Source of the DNA: Cepaea nemoralis
Taxonomy: Eukaryota > Mollusca > Gastropoda > Stylommatophora > Helicidae
Reading direction: 5' to 3'
DNA length: 64,000 bases
Assembly (NCBI GenBank): GCA_014155875.1
Contig: JACEFZ010024500.1
Coordinates: forward strand, 458,176-522,175
In this document: piece after piece, positions 1 through 11,462 of the stretch
Position numbering within the stretch: position 1 is the stretch's first letter
Layout of the letters: the number at the start of each line of letters is the position of its first letter
The notes under the pieces: generated by a model
Database searches by the model: none
Seen by the model: the letters and a program-made list of their open reading frames with translations, nothing else
What the model was told of the DNA's origin: nothing
Made by a program: the position numbers and the translations under genes

Positions 1-313
1 CAAATAGTATTGTGTGGTCGTGAAGTAGTAAGAGACCTGTGGGTACATAAGTATAATGCTTTTCTATGATGTATTATTATTATTATGTGATGTATTAGTT
101 CATGCATTGATACACAAGATAGAAGATGGTTGTATTTATGTGTGATGAATATAGGAGTGTAATATGAGCATTTGATGTATTATGTAGTGTGGTAGCTAGA
201 GTAAGGTGCAGCCATACTTAGGGCTACCCAGGCTATATGTCTGGGTCACATGTTTTAGTAAGTTTTAGTCTCCCAATATTTGAAAACGAAGTTTTCTTTT
301 AAGAGGGGGTTGA
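1..313 (+). mobile_element. 3' internal end of a Gypsy-type LTR retrotransposon
   Basis: This stretch is alignable by eye, with many substitutions, to 30295-30583, the segment just before the LTR of the Gypsy element further right. Shared landmarks are the GGTACATAA motif, GTGGTAGCTAGAGT and GTCTGGGTCACAT. It ends in a purine tract (AAGAGGGGG at 301-309) in the position expected of a polypurine tract. No coding sequence is left here; the body of the element would lie left of the window. Confidence 0.6.
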
Positions 314-1015
314 TGACATAAGCCTGGGTCATTGACATTGAGTTGAGTGACCGGGCATGAGGAAGAATGGAGATGAGAGTGGGAGACAGTAAAGTGACTG
401 ACCTGGCTATGAGAAGACAGCCAGTCCGGAGAAATAAATAGTGAGGGTAGAGGGAAAAAACCCCTAAGGGGGATGGGGCGAAAGACAGTGGTGTGTTGTG
501 TGAAGTCAGGAGACTGGAAAGTCAGTGAGAGAAGAGACCGACTACGGGTCAGGTCGTTTCAGGGAGTTGAGTTTGAGATACTGTAGGAGTCGGTAGTCCA
601 CGGACAACGGTGTTGTGTGGTTCTCCTAGTTGTGAAGACAGGCCAAAACCCAGAGTGGGTTACATAGTTGAGCAGTGGCTCCGACCCAATGTGTGGGTGT
701 ATTGTGTGAGGTCCAGCGGTGGATAGGAGCTGGATTACCTGTCTTGTGGATGTGATATGAAGCAGGCTTGAGAAGCCAGTGATGTGTGTGGGTTAAATTG
801 TGAGGAGGATATTTATAGTCGATGGATTACATTGTTTCTGGATGTATACATATGTTCCGTGAGTCTATGTTATTTCTGTAATAAAGGATTATGTGCGCCA
901 ACTGAATCTTGTTTCATGACTGGTGAATATGCACTGCGGGGGTGAGTTACATTGCAAGACAGATATCTCCATTGACACACCATGAGTATCGTTACCTAGA
1001 CAACGACCATCACAC
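314..1015 (+). mobile_element. Gypsy-family LTR (3' LTR of an element running off the left edge)
   Basis: It begins TGACATAAGCCTGGGTC right after the purine tract and matches the LTR beginning at about 30584 (TGACACATGCCTGGGGTC). Further shared blocks are CCCAGAGTGGGTTAC, a late AATAAAGGA/ATTAAAGGA polyadenylation-like motif and ATTATGTGCGC. The right end was placed where similarity fades after CCTAGACA and is uncertain by about 60 bases. Confidence 0.6.
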
Positions 1016-2029
1016 AATAATATCATGAGCATATCATCGTAAGAACTTCGTGATATTATCATCAAGAAAACGTGTGACAGGATTATAATTATCGATTATA
1101 TTTGTTTTGAATTTAGAAGATTATCATAGTTATATTGATGAAGTAGAATATGATAGTTAGATACAATATGGAAAATTTTGGAACTCATAGACGATGTTTA
1201 CGATCTGTGATTGTTGAAACTGTTTGACATTGATTAATATTTATAATACATAGAATTAAATATTAATTTGTTGTTTCGAATAAAACTAACATATATTAAG
1301 TTAATCTTCATTAACAGCTGTAAGATTGTCGCGAAACGCAAGTGGGTCTCAGACGGGACAACACAATACCCACTTTGTCCCACCCCGTCTCGGTGTCAAG
1401 GCCACATTTTAAGACCGGTGAGGGGGGATTTCCGAGTAAAAAGAGCGTCTTCGGGGTCCTTGAGATATTATGTATCGGGATTGTCATGAACTTCACGGGT
1501 CCCGAGAATCATAACTCAACTCTTGGAATGTGCGTAGATATTAGCTGTTGTAAATCGCACACTCAGATAAAACTCGGGGAATGATGAGTTGCCTTCACTT
1601 TCGTGAGGTAATGCTCGGAGATCTTCGGCAGGTTCCGTGAGTGTGTCCTTCCGGACCTGACACGAAGAGGCCATTCGGTAGCCAGTCATCAAGAAGGGAA
1701 GTTGCTTCTATAGCCAGCTGTATAATTGGCATCACAGGGAGCCGGAGAATGTTCTACAGCGAAGGTTGTTGTTGAAGCTATGCTTTCACGGCCGTTCCTT
1801 CCAGCTGTAAGCTATGCAACTCTTGTGGCATTAGAGATTGATCTACAGTGGATGAGTCTGTCATTGAGACGAGAGGCCGTGTCTTGACCAGCTGTATCAT
1901 GATGTACCATTTGGGGCTCTAGAGGGGACCTACAGCCAATGGCTTGATGAACCTACCGGGTCGGTGTCTATTGGATAGTTGTTCCTAAGTTTTAAAGGAA
2001 CCCCTGTACTGTTGCTGTGGGCTGTGGAC

Positions 2030-2105
2030 CTGTGCTATGTACTGTGGACCTGTGCTATGTGCTGTGGACCTGTGCGGTGTACTGTGGGCCTTTGCTGTGT
2101 GATGT
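2030..2105 (+). repeat. Short tandem repeat, about 21-bp unit
   Basis: About four imperfect copies of a unit containing CTGTGGACCTGTGC lie head to tail. Confidence 0.7.
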
Positions 2106-2664
2106 GGCATCCTTTTCTGGTGGCTATGGGCGAGTGACTGTTTGCTGTGAAGCTATATGGTGCTGAAGCCAAGTGTCAAGTGACAGTTGAAACTTACCAG
2201 GCTCAAGTCCCAAGGCTCTAGACGGCATCATACGGGTGCAGGTGAAAGTACTCTATCACCTTGTTTACATACAGACACTAAAGACATTGATCTCTGTCGA
2301 GTGGGATGATGAGAATGTCCAGCAGACTAATCTCACCCAGCTAATTGTTCATGTCTGTTTGTCCGTCGGTTGTCTGTCTATTGGTCAGAGTCGGAATCTC
2401 CAATAAAGATTCTAGATTCGCCTTTTATAAGAGTGTTCTCTTATAGTCAGTTAGGTGTCTTCTTGTATCCACAGTCGTCATATGGGAAGGGTCGTCCGGG
2501 AACCGTCCTGGGGACAATTGATATAAAGGGTAGACAGGTTAATATAGAACCCTAACTAAATAGTATCTGCAACTACTGAGAACCAGGCCAGTGTTGTCAC
2601 AAGATATAAATGGTGGCCAGTATGGGGACTAAATAAATTCTAGTCCTATGCACATGGGGAGATT

Positions 2665-2725
2665 ACAGTTCTATGAGATTACAGTTCTAGGAGATTAGAG
2701 TTCTGTGAGATTATATTTCTGTGAC
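2665..2725 (+). repeat. Short tandem repeat, about 18-bp unit
   Basis: About four imperfect copies of a unit close to GAGATTACAGTTCTA lie in a row. Confidence 0.7.
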
Positions 2726-2996
2726 CATAGTTTTGTGAGAAATGGTTCTTTAGGTCTGTGAGGCTGTCTAGATAGTATAGATCTATTGAAATAGTCTGTC
2801 TTGTCTGGAACAAGTCTCAGTTGAATTTTCTGTCTATACCCTGATTGTCAGGGAAACGGCGACTAACTGCCTTTGTCGACTGATACTGATTACACACACA
2901 CATTACAACCACTTTATCACATTATTCCTTGTCTGTTGACTGATGCGTTATTTGCATATTGCGGTTACGTAATCTTTTGCAGCACCCGCAGAAGAG

Positions 2997-3146
2997 ATGG
3001 CGAAAAGACGTCCCACCCTCGCAGAAATATGGGAGAGGGCAGAAGAGATGGAGTTGAGGGGAGAGGAGTTGAAGAACTATGTCATAGAAATAGATGGAGA
3101 CTTCCAGCAGGAGGAGATTGATGAGAGCAGAGCGACGATCGGGTGA
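2997..3146 (+). pseudogene. Possible Gypsy gag amino-terminal remnant (49 codons)
   Basis: The ATG at 2997 opens a 49-codon frame rich in Glu and Arg: PTLAEIWERAEEMELRG, then EELKNYVIEID. It resembles the first 30 residues of the gag frame at 27868, which has PTLMDYIEAGERIGLKG followed by KELQEF. The shared pattern is PTL, an acidic helix, L-x-G-x-EL. No gag core, zinc knuckle or protease follows, so it is either a remnant or a coincidental acidic helix. The match rests on a short region. Confidence 0.35.
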
Positions 3147-6100
3147 CGAGTCCAGTAATCCGGACGATGGCGAGAGCCGACGTTAGTAGCTTGTAAGCCC
3201 ACCACTACAGCGAGAGGTACTTACCACCGAGAGTTACGTCGCAGTATGGGGCCCAGCTAACTTATCGCCCACTCCACGTCTGATATACCCGGTTGTTCGC
3301 CATGACAGCACCATACTGCCTTGTTCGTTGTTTCACCTGGGCAAGTATCTTGATGTTGTTATGGTCCCAGTTGTGAACCTGACTGACTTCCTCATGCCAG
3401 CTAGCTATGATATCTTCACTACCAAGTGCCTGGTACCATGGGTTCTTCCTATTGAGGAAGGAACTGTGATTTGCTTTGAAGTTTGTGACAGTGCCATTAT
3501 TCAGCGAGGAATGTATCTGTGCTGTGATATCTGAGCTATGAGTCAGATGATCGACGCTGGTCGCATAGACAGTGGGGACTGCGCCTACCAGTGAGAGGGA
3601 GATTCACATACCGCTAGACCAGCAGTGCTATTTACATTTCCAGACTTTTCCAGAGAAAGGTCCTAGTTCCACCGCCACACGAGAGACAGTATTGTGCCCT
3701 ACCCTAGTGTGGTCCAGACTTCAGTGACGTCATCCACCGGAGGTCCCAAGTACTAGTGAGTCGACTCGCTAGCCATCCTGTCCAAGTGGAGAAGCCTATA
3801 CATGGCCGGAGGCCAGATATACTCGGTGAGCGTGTCCGACTTACCACATGGTGTGATACTTGAGGCCCTGACGATGATGACACTTTCTCCTGGAGGATAC
3901 TCGAACTTTGCCATGTCTTGTCTCGCATAGATACTGCGAGGCCTATCTCGGAATCATCATCATCATTCTCATTCATCTTGTATAATACACCATATTGTTA
4001 ACATAGTTAGATACCAGAGTTGTGTCATGAATTCAGGACGAAGTTTGAAAGGGGTAACGTCCATTGGTTGATAGCGAGGGAGATAGTGATCCAAGGGCTG
4101 AAGAGGTTTTGTGGACTGAGGTCACCTATGTCCCTGGGCTAAAGACATCCCGTTGTTACAGTGTGATAGCAGGTTCCCCTAACCCCAGGGAGTGTTATGA
4201 CAGAGATTAACAATTTAAGTAATTATTTGCATGACTACTAACAAGTTGGAGCTTATCATTTCGGGTTGATGAATTGATGATGTTACCGTGTCGGTGTTTT
4301 GCAATGTTTAACATCTCAGTACCGGTGGACGTCACTAGCATGGCAGTTGTGGGAAACACTGGCTCCAGTTGAATTATATCATGATTAATTTATAATTGGT
4401 AACAACATGTGAGGTCAGGTTGCATGTTCAGCTAACCGCTGTTATGTTTCTGGGTAATGGTATATAACAGTGAAGGGTTGTTGTGAAGCATGATTTAAAA
4501 GGATTGTTTCATACTTTTCCAGTGAATATGAAGCAGCGCGACACGGCTTTACAAGATTCTTGGCTGACGCATTGACCGGAACCCTTTTCCCTTAGCTGGA
4601 GGATCATGGGTAATTTACCCGGCGGAAAATTGGCGCATATTTTGCCCCAGCAGACGAGTCGAGTTCTGCTGCGGCTCTGGCTGAAGTCAGATCGGCCCAG
4701 GTCCAGAGGAGGAATGGAATTGCCCTCCTCAACCCTCCATCAAAAAATGCATAAGAGTTGCAAGTGTGATCAGGCTGTGTCACAGATATTGATTCAGGTG
4801 CATAAACCTGTGAAAAAGCGAAACAGAGTGAAGAGAATTCGCAGATTATGGCCTGCAGTGAGAAACAATACCCCCAAGACGCTTGAGGGTGTGACTCTCA
4901 CATCACAGCATCGGGGAGGAATAGTCCTGGGTATTTCCTTATGGGTCTTCCCCCCCCCCCCATTTTTCCTCCTCCCCCAACTGACCCTATAGTCGAGCTT
5001 TCCATACCTTAGCTTATGCCTTTATGGTTAGAGTTGCAGGTTTTCTTTTCTGCTAGACTGGTTGGTTGTTCTTCCCACTAATATTTGTGTCCATACCATG
5101 ACTGTAATTATGTTGTGGCTAAGTTGTGAGTTTTCCCTGCGCTTGTCCCAGTCAGCTTCTGTACACGGGTGTCCTGTGTTGGTATTGAGGGTATCCTTAG
5201 GGCCAACTGAACAAGGTTGAGGTCTCATTGTCATTTGGAGACCACCTCTGTGGTTGGTTCTAGGCAGCAGTTGTCTCTAACTGTGGGATTTTTGAATTCC
5301 ATGTTCTGCATGTACCACCTATTGGCGAGCTCTGGGGTGAGATCAATAGAGAGTCCATGCTTACCATCATTACTGTTGTTAGCCCTGAAATTCCTTCGTT
5401 ATGTTTTTATTGATCTGTTGGATGGGTGCTCGGTCATGCGACCATGGATGTTGGGCAGCAGTGACTCTCACTGTGGGAACATAGGTTCCCATTACTGTAA
5501 TTGCATCAATCATGTGTTGTACCTGGGTGTCCATTTACCTTCAGATCACGAGGTTCATTCAATAAAGATTTTATCGTAGTTATTAATGATGAGTTATGTT
5601 TAGTCTTTGTTGTTCAAGTGATATTAGTCATTGTTTGTTCCATTCATTAATGTTGGTCCAGCCCATCTCAGTGATCTATTGTCTGGAATATGCATTAAGG
5701 CATAGGTCCCCGTTAGAGTCCTGATGTTCTTCTGTCTCAAATCTGTTCTTTTCTTGTTAACCGTGGGGATAAGATGAGCTTCCCTTTGTCTTCTTTGTAT
5801 TCTTCTCTTCTCATATGGCCTATAAGCAGTCAGCTTTGTGCCCTACCTGTATCATCTCTCTCCTTATGCTGTTACAAATATTTGTTTTCAACCTGGTTAT
5901 GCATGCGTAATTAAAGATGAAGTGATATCAGAATTAATTTCATGTTTTAAAGTTAAATTGAAGTGTATTGTTATTATTCTTATCAAATATAATTTCAGCT
6001 ACAAGTAGCAAGGGTACCCAGAGTAACACACTAATATAAGGGTACCGTATGGTTTGAGGGAAGTTCGGTAAGTTGCCTAAGCCGAGGGCCCATTACACTC

Positions 6101-6691
6101 GACTGTATCAAGATTGAAACGACATCTCTGATCTGAGGGGTCGATGCACTATGAACTAACCTCTACCTTACAAAGAGAAACAAAGAGTGTTAGATTTATC
6201 CCTTGAGGAGTTAAGATTATTTACCGAAAAAGATATGAAAGGAAAGAGCATTAGAATTATTCGTTGAGGAGAAAAGATTATATGCAAAGACTGCGGTTGG
6301 ACTATTAGAAAGTTTAGGAAGACACTCCTCTTAGACAGGTGCGCTAAGGCAGTATATGGTACTTGAATTTGACAGTCAGAGAGTTAATGATGACGCTACG
6401 CGTACTACGTTATATAATTATATAGAAGTACCACCTTACTAGTACGAATAGATGAATTGTTTAACGTAGTCTTATGCATGCGATAGGCATTGCATCCAGG
6501 GACAGAACTACTTAAGATGAAGCTGTCGACTGATGAGGGTATGGTCGTAAACTAATATCAATTACTTGATAGTCTTATCATATAGTGCACATAGAAATTA
6601 ATGTATGCAGTTGCTGTCTGCATGATTGATTTGTGTTTAAGCAATAACATTGTCAATCAATTGATTGTTGTTTACTAACATAATTAATTAA
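3147..6691. other. Long stretch without a recognisable gene
   Basis: Nothing I recognise is coded here on either strand. A 128-codon open frame (4606-4992, plus strand) is basic and ends by translating a C-rich tract at about 4951-4960; I see no motif in it. A 120-codon frame (5217-5579) ends next to AATAAAG at about 5561 but lacks known motifs. The stretch may be decayed mobile DNA. Confidence 0.4.
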
Positions 6692-7287
6692 TCTATATAT
6701 ATAAAACAAAGTGTATGTATGTAAATATGTATGTAAATATGTATGTCCTTTATTTTTTCGCTAACGGCCCATCCGATTGAGATGAAATTTTCTACACGTC
6801 TTCCTTTCATTCCAGAGCTGCCAACTGTGATATTTTTTTAGTGTGAAATCGCCTGCTTACTCAGTATTATTTCATTTTTCATTTTTCATTAAAATTTATA
6901 TATAGCGAAGGGACTTAACTCTAGAAAAAGTTATTTCAAGGGGCATAACTTTTAATAACATTGTTGTATAACTTATAGTCATATTGTTGTATCGTTTTCA
7001 AAGATTTATAAACTCTTTGTCTATAGTTATTTACCGGCATATGAGTTATAATAAATAATGATACAGTCTTTAAGGCATTTTCAAATTTTACATAAAAATA
7101 ATGCATAATGCATAACATTGTAACTCATCTTTCTATACTTAAGAAGTTATCTAAAAGATGTTGAACAATATCATCGCATCTTTAGTGTTTTCCGCCATCA
7201 TATCGACACGATTCGCTTGACAGCACTTCTCAGCGCTATCAAGCCAAGACGCCTTACACATTTCAAGCAGCCTGATACGGGGGGAAA

Positions 7288-7707
7288 ATGGCACGTCGTA
7301 ATAGCACAAAGAAACAAGCAGCTTCCAAGATGCATAGTGAGAAAACCGACCAGACTATCAAGAAGACGAACCTGCCTTTGGAGAGTCTGCATGCAAGCTG
7401 TAATAAAGTATCTGAACCTACAGTCAATGAAACTACCAATAAGAAGAGCGACGACTACCCACAGACGAACACAAAAACTTGTGAGAGGAAGGAGGACCAA
7501 GACACCAGAATCAGAAACACTGATTCAAACACAGTCAGATGGGTGGTCAAGCGGCTAAAAATGGAGCTTACTGATCAACAAATACAGAAGCAGCTGCAGG
7601 AAGAAAATCTTCACGTCAACATTTTGAAGGCAGAGCGGATTCTTACCTACTCAGAATTAAATGAGATGCTCCACACCAGGGACTGGGCGAACCCGGGCCG
7701 GGTCAGG
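7288..7707 (+). CDS. Helitron-borne partial reading frame, possibly LINE ORF1-like
   Basis: The frame starts at ATG 7288 and runs into the (CAGA)n tract, where it stops being meaningful. The first 80 residues are rich in Lys, Thr, Asn and Ser. Then comes TVRWVVKRLKMELTDQQIQK and a LHVNILKAERIL segment. That pattern (hydrophobic strand, T-D-x-x-I helix, V-x-x-A-x-R-I strand) resembles the RNA-recognition-like part of LINE ORF1/gag proteins. It may be host or LINE sequence captured by the Helitron. No zinc knuckles remain, and the frame ends inside the duplicated 3' module. The family assignment is weak. Confidence 0.3.
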
Positions 7708-7708
7708 C

Positions 7709-7753
<45 letters not shown>

Positions 7754-7813
7754 GGCAGGCAGACAGACAGACAGACAGACAGACAGATCAGACAGACAGA
7801 CAGACAGACAGAC

Positions 7814-7863
<50 letters not shown>

Positions 7864-8127
7864 ACAGACAGGGAGGGAGGGAGGGATAGACGGAGGGAGA
7901 GACAGAGGGATGGGTCTATTAGACAGACAGACAGACAGACAGACAGAGATAGATAGATAGACAAACAGATTGACAGACACAGACAGACAGACAGACAGAC
8001 AGACATACAGACAGACAGACAGACAGACAGATAGTCGGTAACGGGAACGAGAACTTATATGACTACTTATATGAATTAAATGAGATGCTCCCCACCAGGG
8101 ACTGGGCGAAGCCGGGCCGGGTCAGGC

Positions 8128-8206
<79 letters not shown>

Positions 8207-8324
8207 CAAACAGACAGGGAGGGAGGGAGGGATAGACGGAGGGAGAGACAGAGGGATGGGTCTATTAGACAGACAGACAGACAGACAGAGATAGATAGAT
8301 AGACAAACAGACAGACAGACAGAC

Positions 8325-8371
<47 letters not shown>

Positions 8372-8467
8372 GTCGGTAACGGGAACGAGAACTTATATGA
8401 CTACTTATATGAATTAAATGAGATGCTCCCCACCAGGGACTGGGCGAAGCCGGGCCGGGTCAGCTAG
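7660..8467 (+). repeat. Three tandem copies of the Helitron 3' terminal module
   Basis: The block starting GAATTAAATGAGATGCTCC and ending CCGGGCCGGGTCAG occurs at about 7658, 8074 and 8411. The first two copies continue into CAGACAGA and GATAGATA tracts plus a shared GGGAGGGAGGGATAGACGGA segment. Only the third ends in CTAGT, the true terminus. The two inner units are about 416 and 337 bp and differ mainly in microsatellite length. Confidence 0.85.
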
Positions 8468-8469
8468 TT

Positions 8470-8745
8470 GATTGATAAATTACATTGGCACCTTGCCGTC
8501 GTGGCAGACGATAGTTTGTTACATTGTGCTTCAAAAAGGCATAATAATTACAACCCATGGCGGTAGCCAATGTGACTGATAAGACCAATTCGCGATGTAA
8601 ATGTTCATCCACAGTGGATCCATGCAAACACATAGCCATTTCCAACATCATGCACCATTTTACCCTCGCACGCTCAGGGTGTGACTTATCAATCATTTCT
8701 CCTTTGTCTTTATTACATTTCTGATATTTGCCCTCCATGCAACAC
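8470..8745 (-). pseudogene. 5'-truncated RTE-type LINE, 3' end only
   Basis: On the minus strand, KDKGEMIDKSHPERARVKW, then TAFLKHN-type and TNYRLPRRQG segments match the end and 3' UTR of the intact LINE at 17.5-21.3 kb (its KEKMIADKAHTERGRRKM and the UTR motif ACTATCGTCTG). The zinc-finger-like tail is out of frame here. It sits 2 bases from the Helitron terminus. Its 3' junction is AATGTAATTTATC rather than the (AAT)n of the intact copy. Confidence 0.8.
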
Positions 8746-9012
8746 GTTCAGCGTCGACTTGCTCCCAATGTGCATTATCAATGCCTGTATCAATCATAAA
8801 TAAATTAAATATATTTGATTAAACGATATAAATTATAAAGATCAATAACCCGTTTATAAATGTCAATTATTACCATCATGTTGCATTGATTGATTATATT
8901 TGAATGCATTGGTAGAATTTGTTTCAGGATATTGTGATTTATTAGTTTAAAAGGAATGGAGTTCCTAAGATGGATAATATAATAATGTTAGCTTATTATA
9001 TCAATATTTGAT

Positions 9013-9014
<2 letters not shown>

Positions 9015-9103
<89 letters not shown>
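9015..9103. repeat. (TA)n microsatellite
   Basis: An uninterrupted TA run of almost 90 bases. Confidence 0.98.
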
Positions 9104-9105
<2 letters not shown>

Positions 9106-9699
9106 AATAGAAATATAGATAATATTGGAAATATTTTTTTTTTAAAATATAAAATAATAAGAATAACATGATGTTTAATAATGAAGATATACTGAAAGCA
9201 ACCACATCTTGAGTATAATGGTTTTGCTCACGTCGGACAGGAACTGTGATTGATGGGTTTTGTCTTGAACTTTACTCACTGCAAATATATTCATTGATTA
9301 TGAGCTGGGTTAACGACGCATGAGTTGAATAGGAATTGCAAGGCATACTAGACTGTCTACTACCATGTGACGCTGGCTTGCAGTATCATACGTTAAATTG
9401 ATCAGACTTTCTGCGGTGCGGAAGATCTGCTACAGTTGACTAGTAAAATCCATGCAGACCTGAAACGAGTGCTTTCAGCAATTGATTTTGAATGTTGGCA
9501 GATGAAGTTGAGCACCGGTCAATTCATGATAGGCACTATTGACGCTACCAACCGACAACTGCTAAATTGTTTGAATAACATTATAGCATATATGTGGATC
9601 TAACTTTTGTTCTACAAGCTTTCATATTGAGAAGCAGATTAAATATTTTACTGTGATGTTTCATATTGGTATAAAATGAACTTGCTTATTATACTTTTG

Positions 9700-10150
9700 A
9701 TTTAATTTTAACAATCTTCCTGCCAACTCTATGCTACCAATGCCAAACCTGGACAATGACAGAAGCAGAGAAAAGAAAAATCACAACGACAGAAATGAGG
9801 TTCCTGAGAAGAATACTCAACGTATCAAGAAGAGATAAGATCAGAAATGAAGAAATCAGGACTAAAGTGGGGGTTAAAGCAGCATTAGATTTTATCAGAA
9901 AACAGCAAGTCAAATGGTTTGGCCATGCAAGTAGGTTACCAGTCAACAGCATACCACAGCAAGCAATGATGTACAGACCAGATGGAAACAGAGGAAGAGG
10001 CCGACCACGTAAACGTTGGACGGAGGGAATAGCAGAGTCCATGGGAATATCGATATATGAAGCCCATAATCGGGCACTCTCACGAAGTTTATACTTCACC
10101 TCGACACCGCAAGGTACAAGAGGAACATGATGAGATGAGATGAGATGATT
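9700..10150 (+). pseudogene. LINE reverse transcriptase, C-terminal fragment
   Basis: From about 9711 the frame reads IFLPTLCYQCQTW, a degenerate form of the common LPTLLYGCETW motif that follows the RT domain. It continues with MRFLRRILNVSRRDKIRNEE, a VKWFGHASRLP segment and GRGRPRKRWTEGI, the usual end of RTE-like ORF2 proteins. It stops at 10130 and is followed by (GATGA)n at 10126-10147 as the 3' tail. The rest of the element is missing, as expected of a 5'-truncated insertion. Confidence 0.85.
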
Positions 10151-11035
10151 TAATGTTTAGATAGTATATTTATAGTTAAATTGAATAAAGTAAAAGTAAA
10201 TACATTTGTGTAAAGATGGCATATATGTATTTGATATTTAAAAGAAAATGTCAATAGATTCTTGTCTTTTCAGAATTACAAGAAGCAGTACCAAGTACTA
10301 ATCACAGAGAACAGATAACGCTAACTATAATTATAATAGACCTTAATTAGATTTATTAAATGATAGAATATTGAAAAAAAAATATTGTTGTATGGTATCA
10401 ACAACAGAAAATAGAAAATAAAATTAGTGCCCAAGGATTTTTTTTTCCTTCAGCCTGCCAGTGAAATGTCATGATCCAGTTTACAGCTCATGGTATGTTA
10501 AATCATAGTCACGTTGAAGTATGTGACAAGCGTGGATCTTGACCCACGGGAGGCACAGCCGAGTCATCGCCGAAGCAAATAAGCAAGATTCGCGAAGGTG
10601 ACAGGGATTAAGCTCGTGGTTGTTGCCGAATGCGGACAAAATGTTATGAACACAGCTATGGCCTTAAAGAGTGTCGTCTTATTTTTGTTAGATGTTTGAA
10701 GATAAAGACGTTTTATACATGTGGTAAAAGTTGTGTACTCGTGAACATCTGTTGATTTGTGATTACGTCAGTATAATAGAGTAAACTAAAAACGAGTCGG
10801 TGGTATGTCAAGTTTGTATATTTCGTACTGTGGTTCTTCGTATGACAGAGGGAATACATGTGCACAAATGGAATGGTCGGTAGTCTTGTGAAGAGGGAAG
10901 ATAGGTTAGGTATGAGCACAAATGGAATGGGCGGTAGCCATGTGAGGAGGAAACATAGGTATGTGCTCAATGGGAATGAGCGGTAATCTCAATTAAAAGA
11001 TCTAAGATAGGGAGCATCCGTTTAATACTTTCCCA
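10151..11035. other. No recognisable gene
   Basis: AT-rich sequence with short A and T runs. About two and a half imperfect copies of a roughly 54-bp unit (GCACAAATGGAATGG, then GCGGTAG) lie at about 10859-10985. Confidence 0.5.
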
Positions 11036-11400
11036 AAGATCTTGCGGGTGGGTTGGGAAATGAACAGGCGAACAAACTGGCTGGATCGCCACCGCTGGAT
11101 GGTGTAATGGTTCATGGTAAGGTACATGTGTTCAATGCTTTGGGGATCGTGTGTACAGTGTGGAAGAACATACACACCATAATTATCTGAAGAGAATGGT
11201 GTGGCAGGGTATAATTAGAGGATCCGACAGACACTCAGTTTTCAGAGGAAAGGTCAGACAGACACATAATCAGATTGAAAGTGGTACCATGACTATTGGA
11301 ACTCTTCGCTGTTTGTTGAAGGTGAGGACGAAGCACGTAACGGAGTACCCTGAGTTCTGTAATGTCGGTTCTTGACCCAACTCAACTCAACTCAACTCTT
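11036..11400 (+). mobile_element. Dispersed repeat family with a conserved C-terminal coding end, copy 1
   Basis: The plus-strand frame ends THNQIESGTMTIGTLRCLL, then EYPEFCNVGS and a stop, followed by an (AACTC)n tail at 11379-11397. The same ending is found at 16.9-17.2 kb, about 40.5 kb, and on the minus strand at 50.7-51.0 kb (YNQIATGTIGVGTLRWLL and WECPECCDVGS). This is the 3' end of a retroposon whose upstream domains are not in the window, so I cannot name the family. The last 80 bases belong to the segmental duplication. Confidence 0.6.
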
Positions 11401-11462
11401 CTGATACGAGTCTAGAGTTTAGCACACAACAGATATCTGCACATTTATCTCCTTTGATCTAC

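Larger units (their letters stand above)
1016..2996. other. No recognisable gene
   Basis: Short reading frames occur here but none resembles a known protein and none shows convincing splice context. AATAAAG occurs near 2402 without a recognisable gene upstream. Two small tandem repeats are listed separately. The stretch may be eroded LTR-element sequence, because a gag-like reading frame begins at 2997. Confidence 0.4.
6692..8467 (+). mobile_element. Non-autonomous Helitron with internal microsatellites
   Basis: The left end reads A|TCTATATATATAAAAC and the right end GGGTCAGCTAG|T. This matches the Helitron rule of a 5' TC, a 3' CTRR and insertion between A and T, with no inverted repeats or target duplication. 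A small GGC-GAA-GCC hairpin lies about 20 bases before the 3' end. The 5' 200 bases carry the motif CGCTAACGGCCCATCCGAT. No Rep/helicase gene is present in this 1.78-kb element, so any movement must have used enzymes supplied in trans. The interior holds a partial reading frame and (CAGA)n/(GATA)n tracts. Confidence 0.8.

Noticed and set aside
4606..4992. 128-codon frame beginning MGNLPGGKLAHILP
   Set aside because: No motif, no splice context and it ends in a translated C-run; left as an unrecognised open frame.
7288..7827. Complete 179-residue gene in the Helitron
   Set aside because: The last 40 codons only translate CAGA repeats; just the first part is kept, with low confidence.
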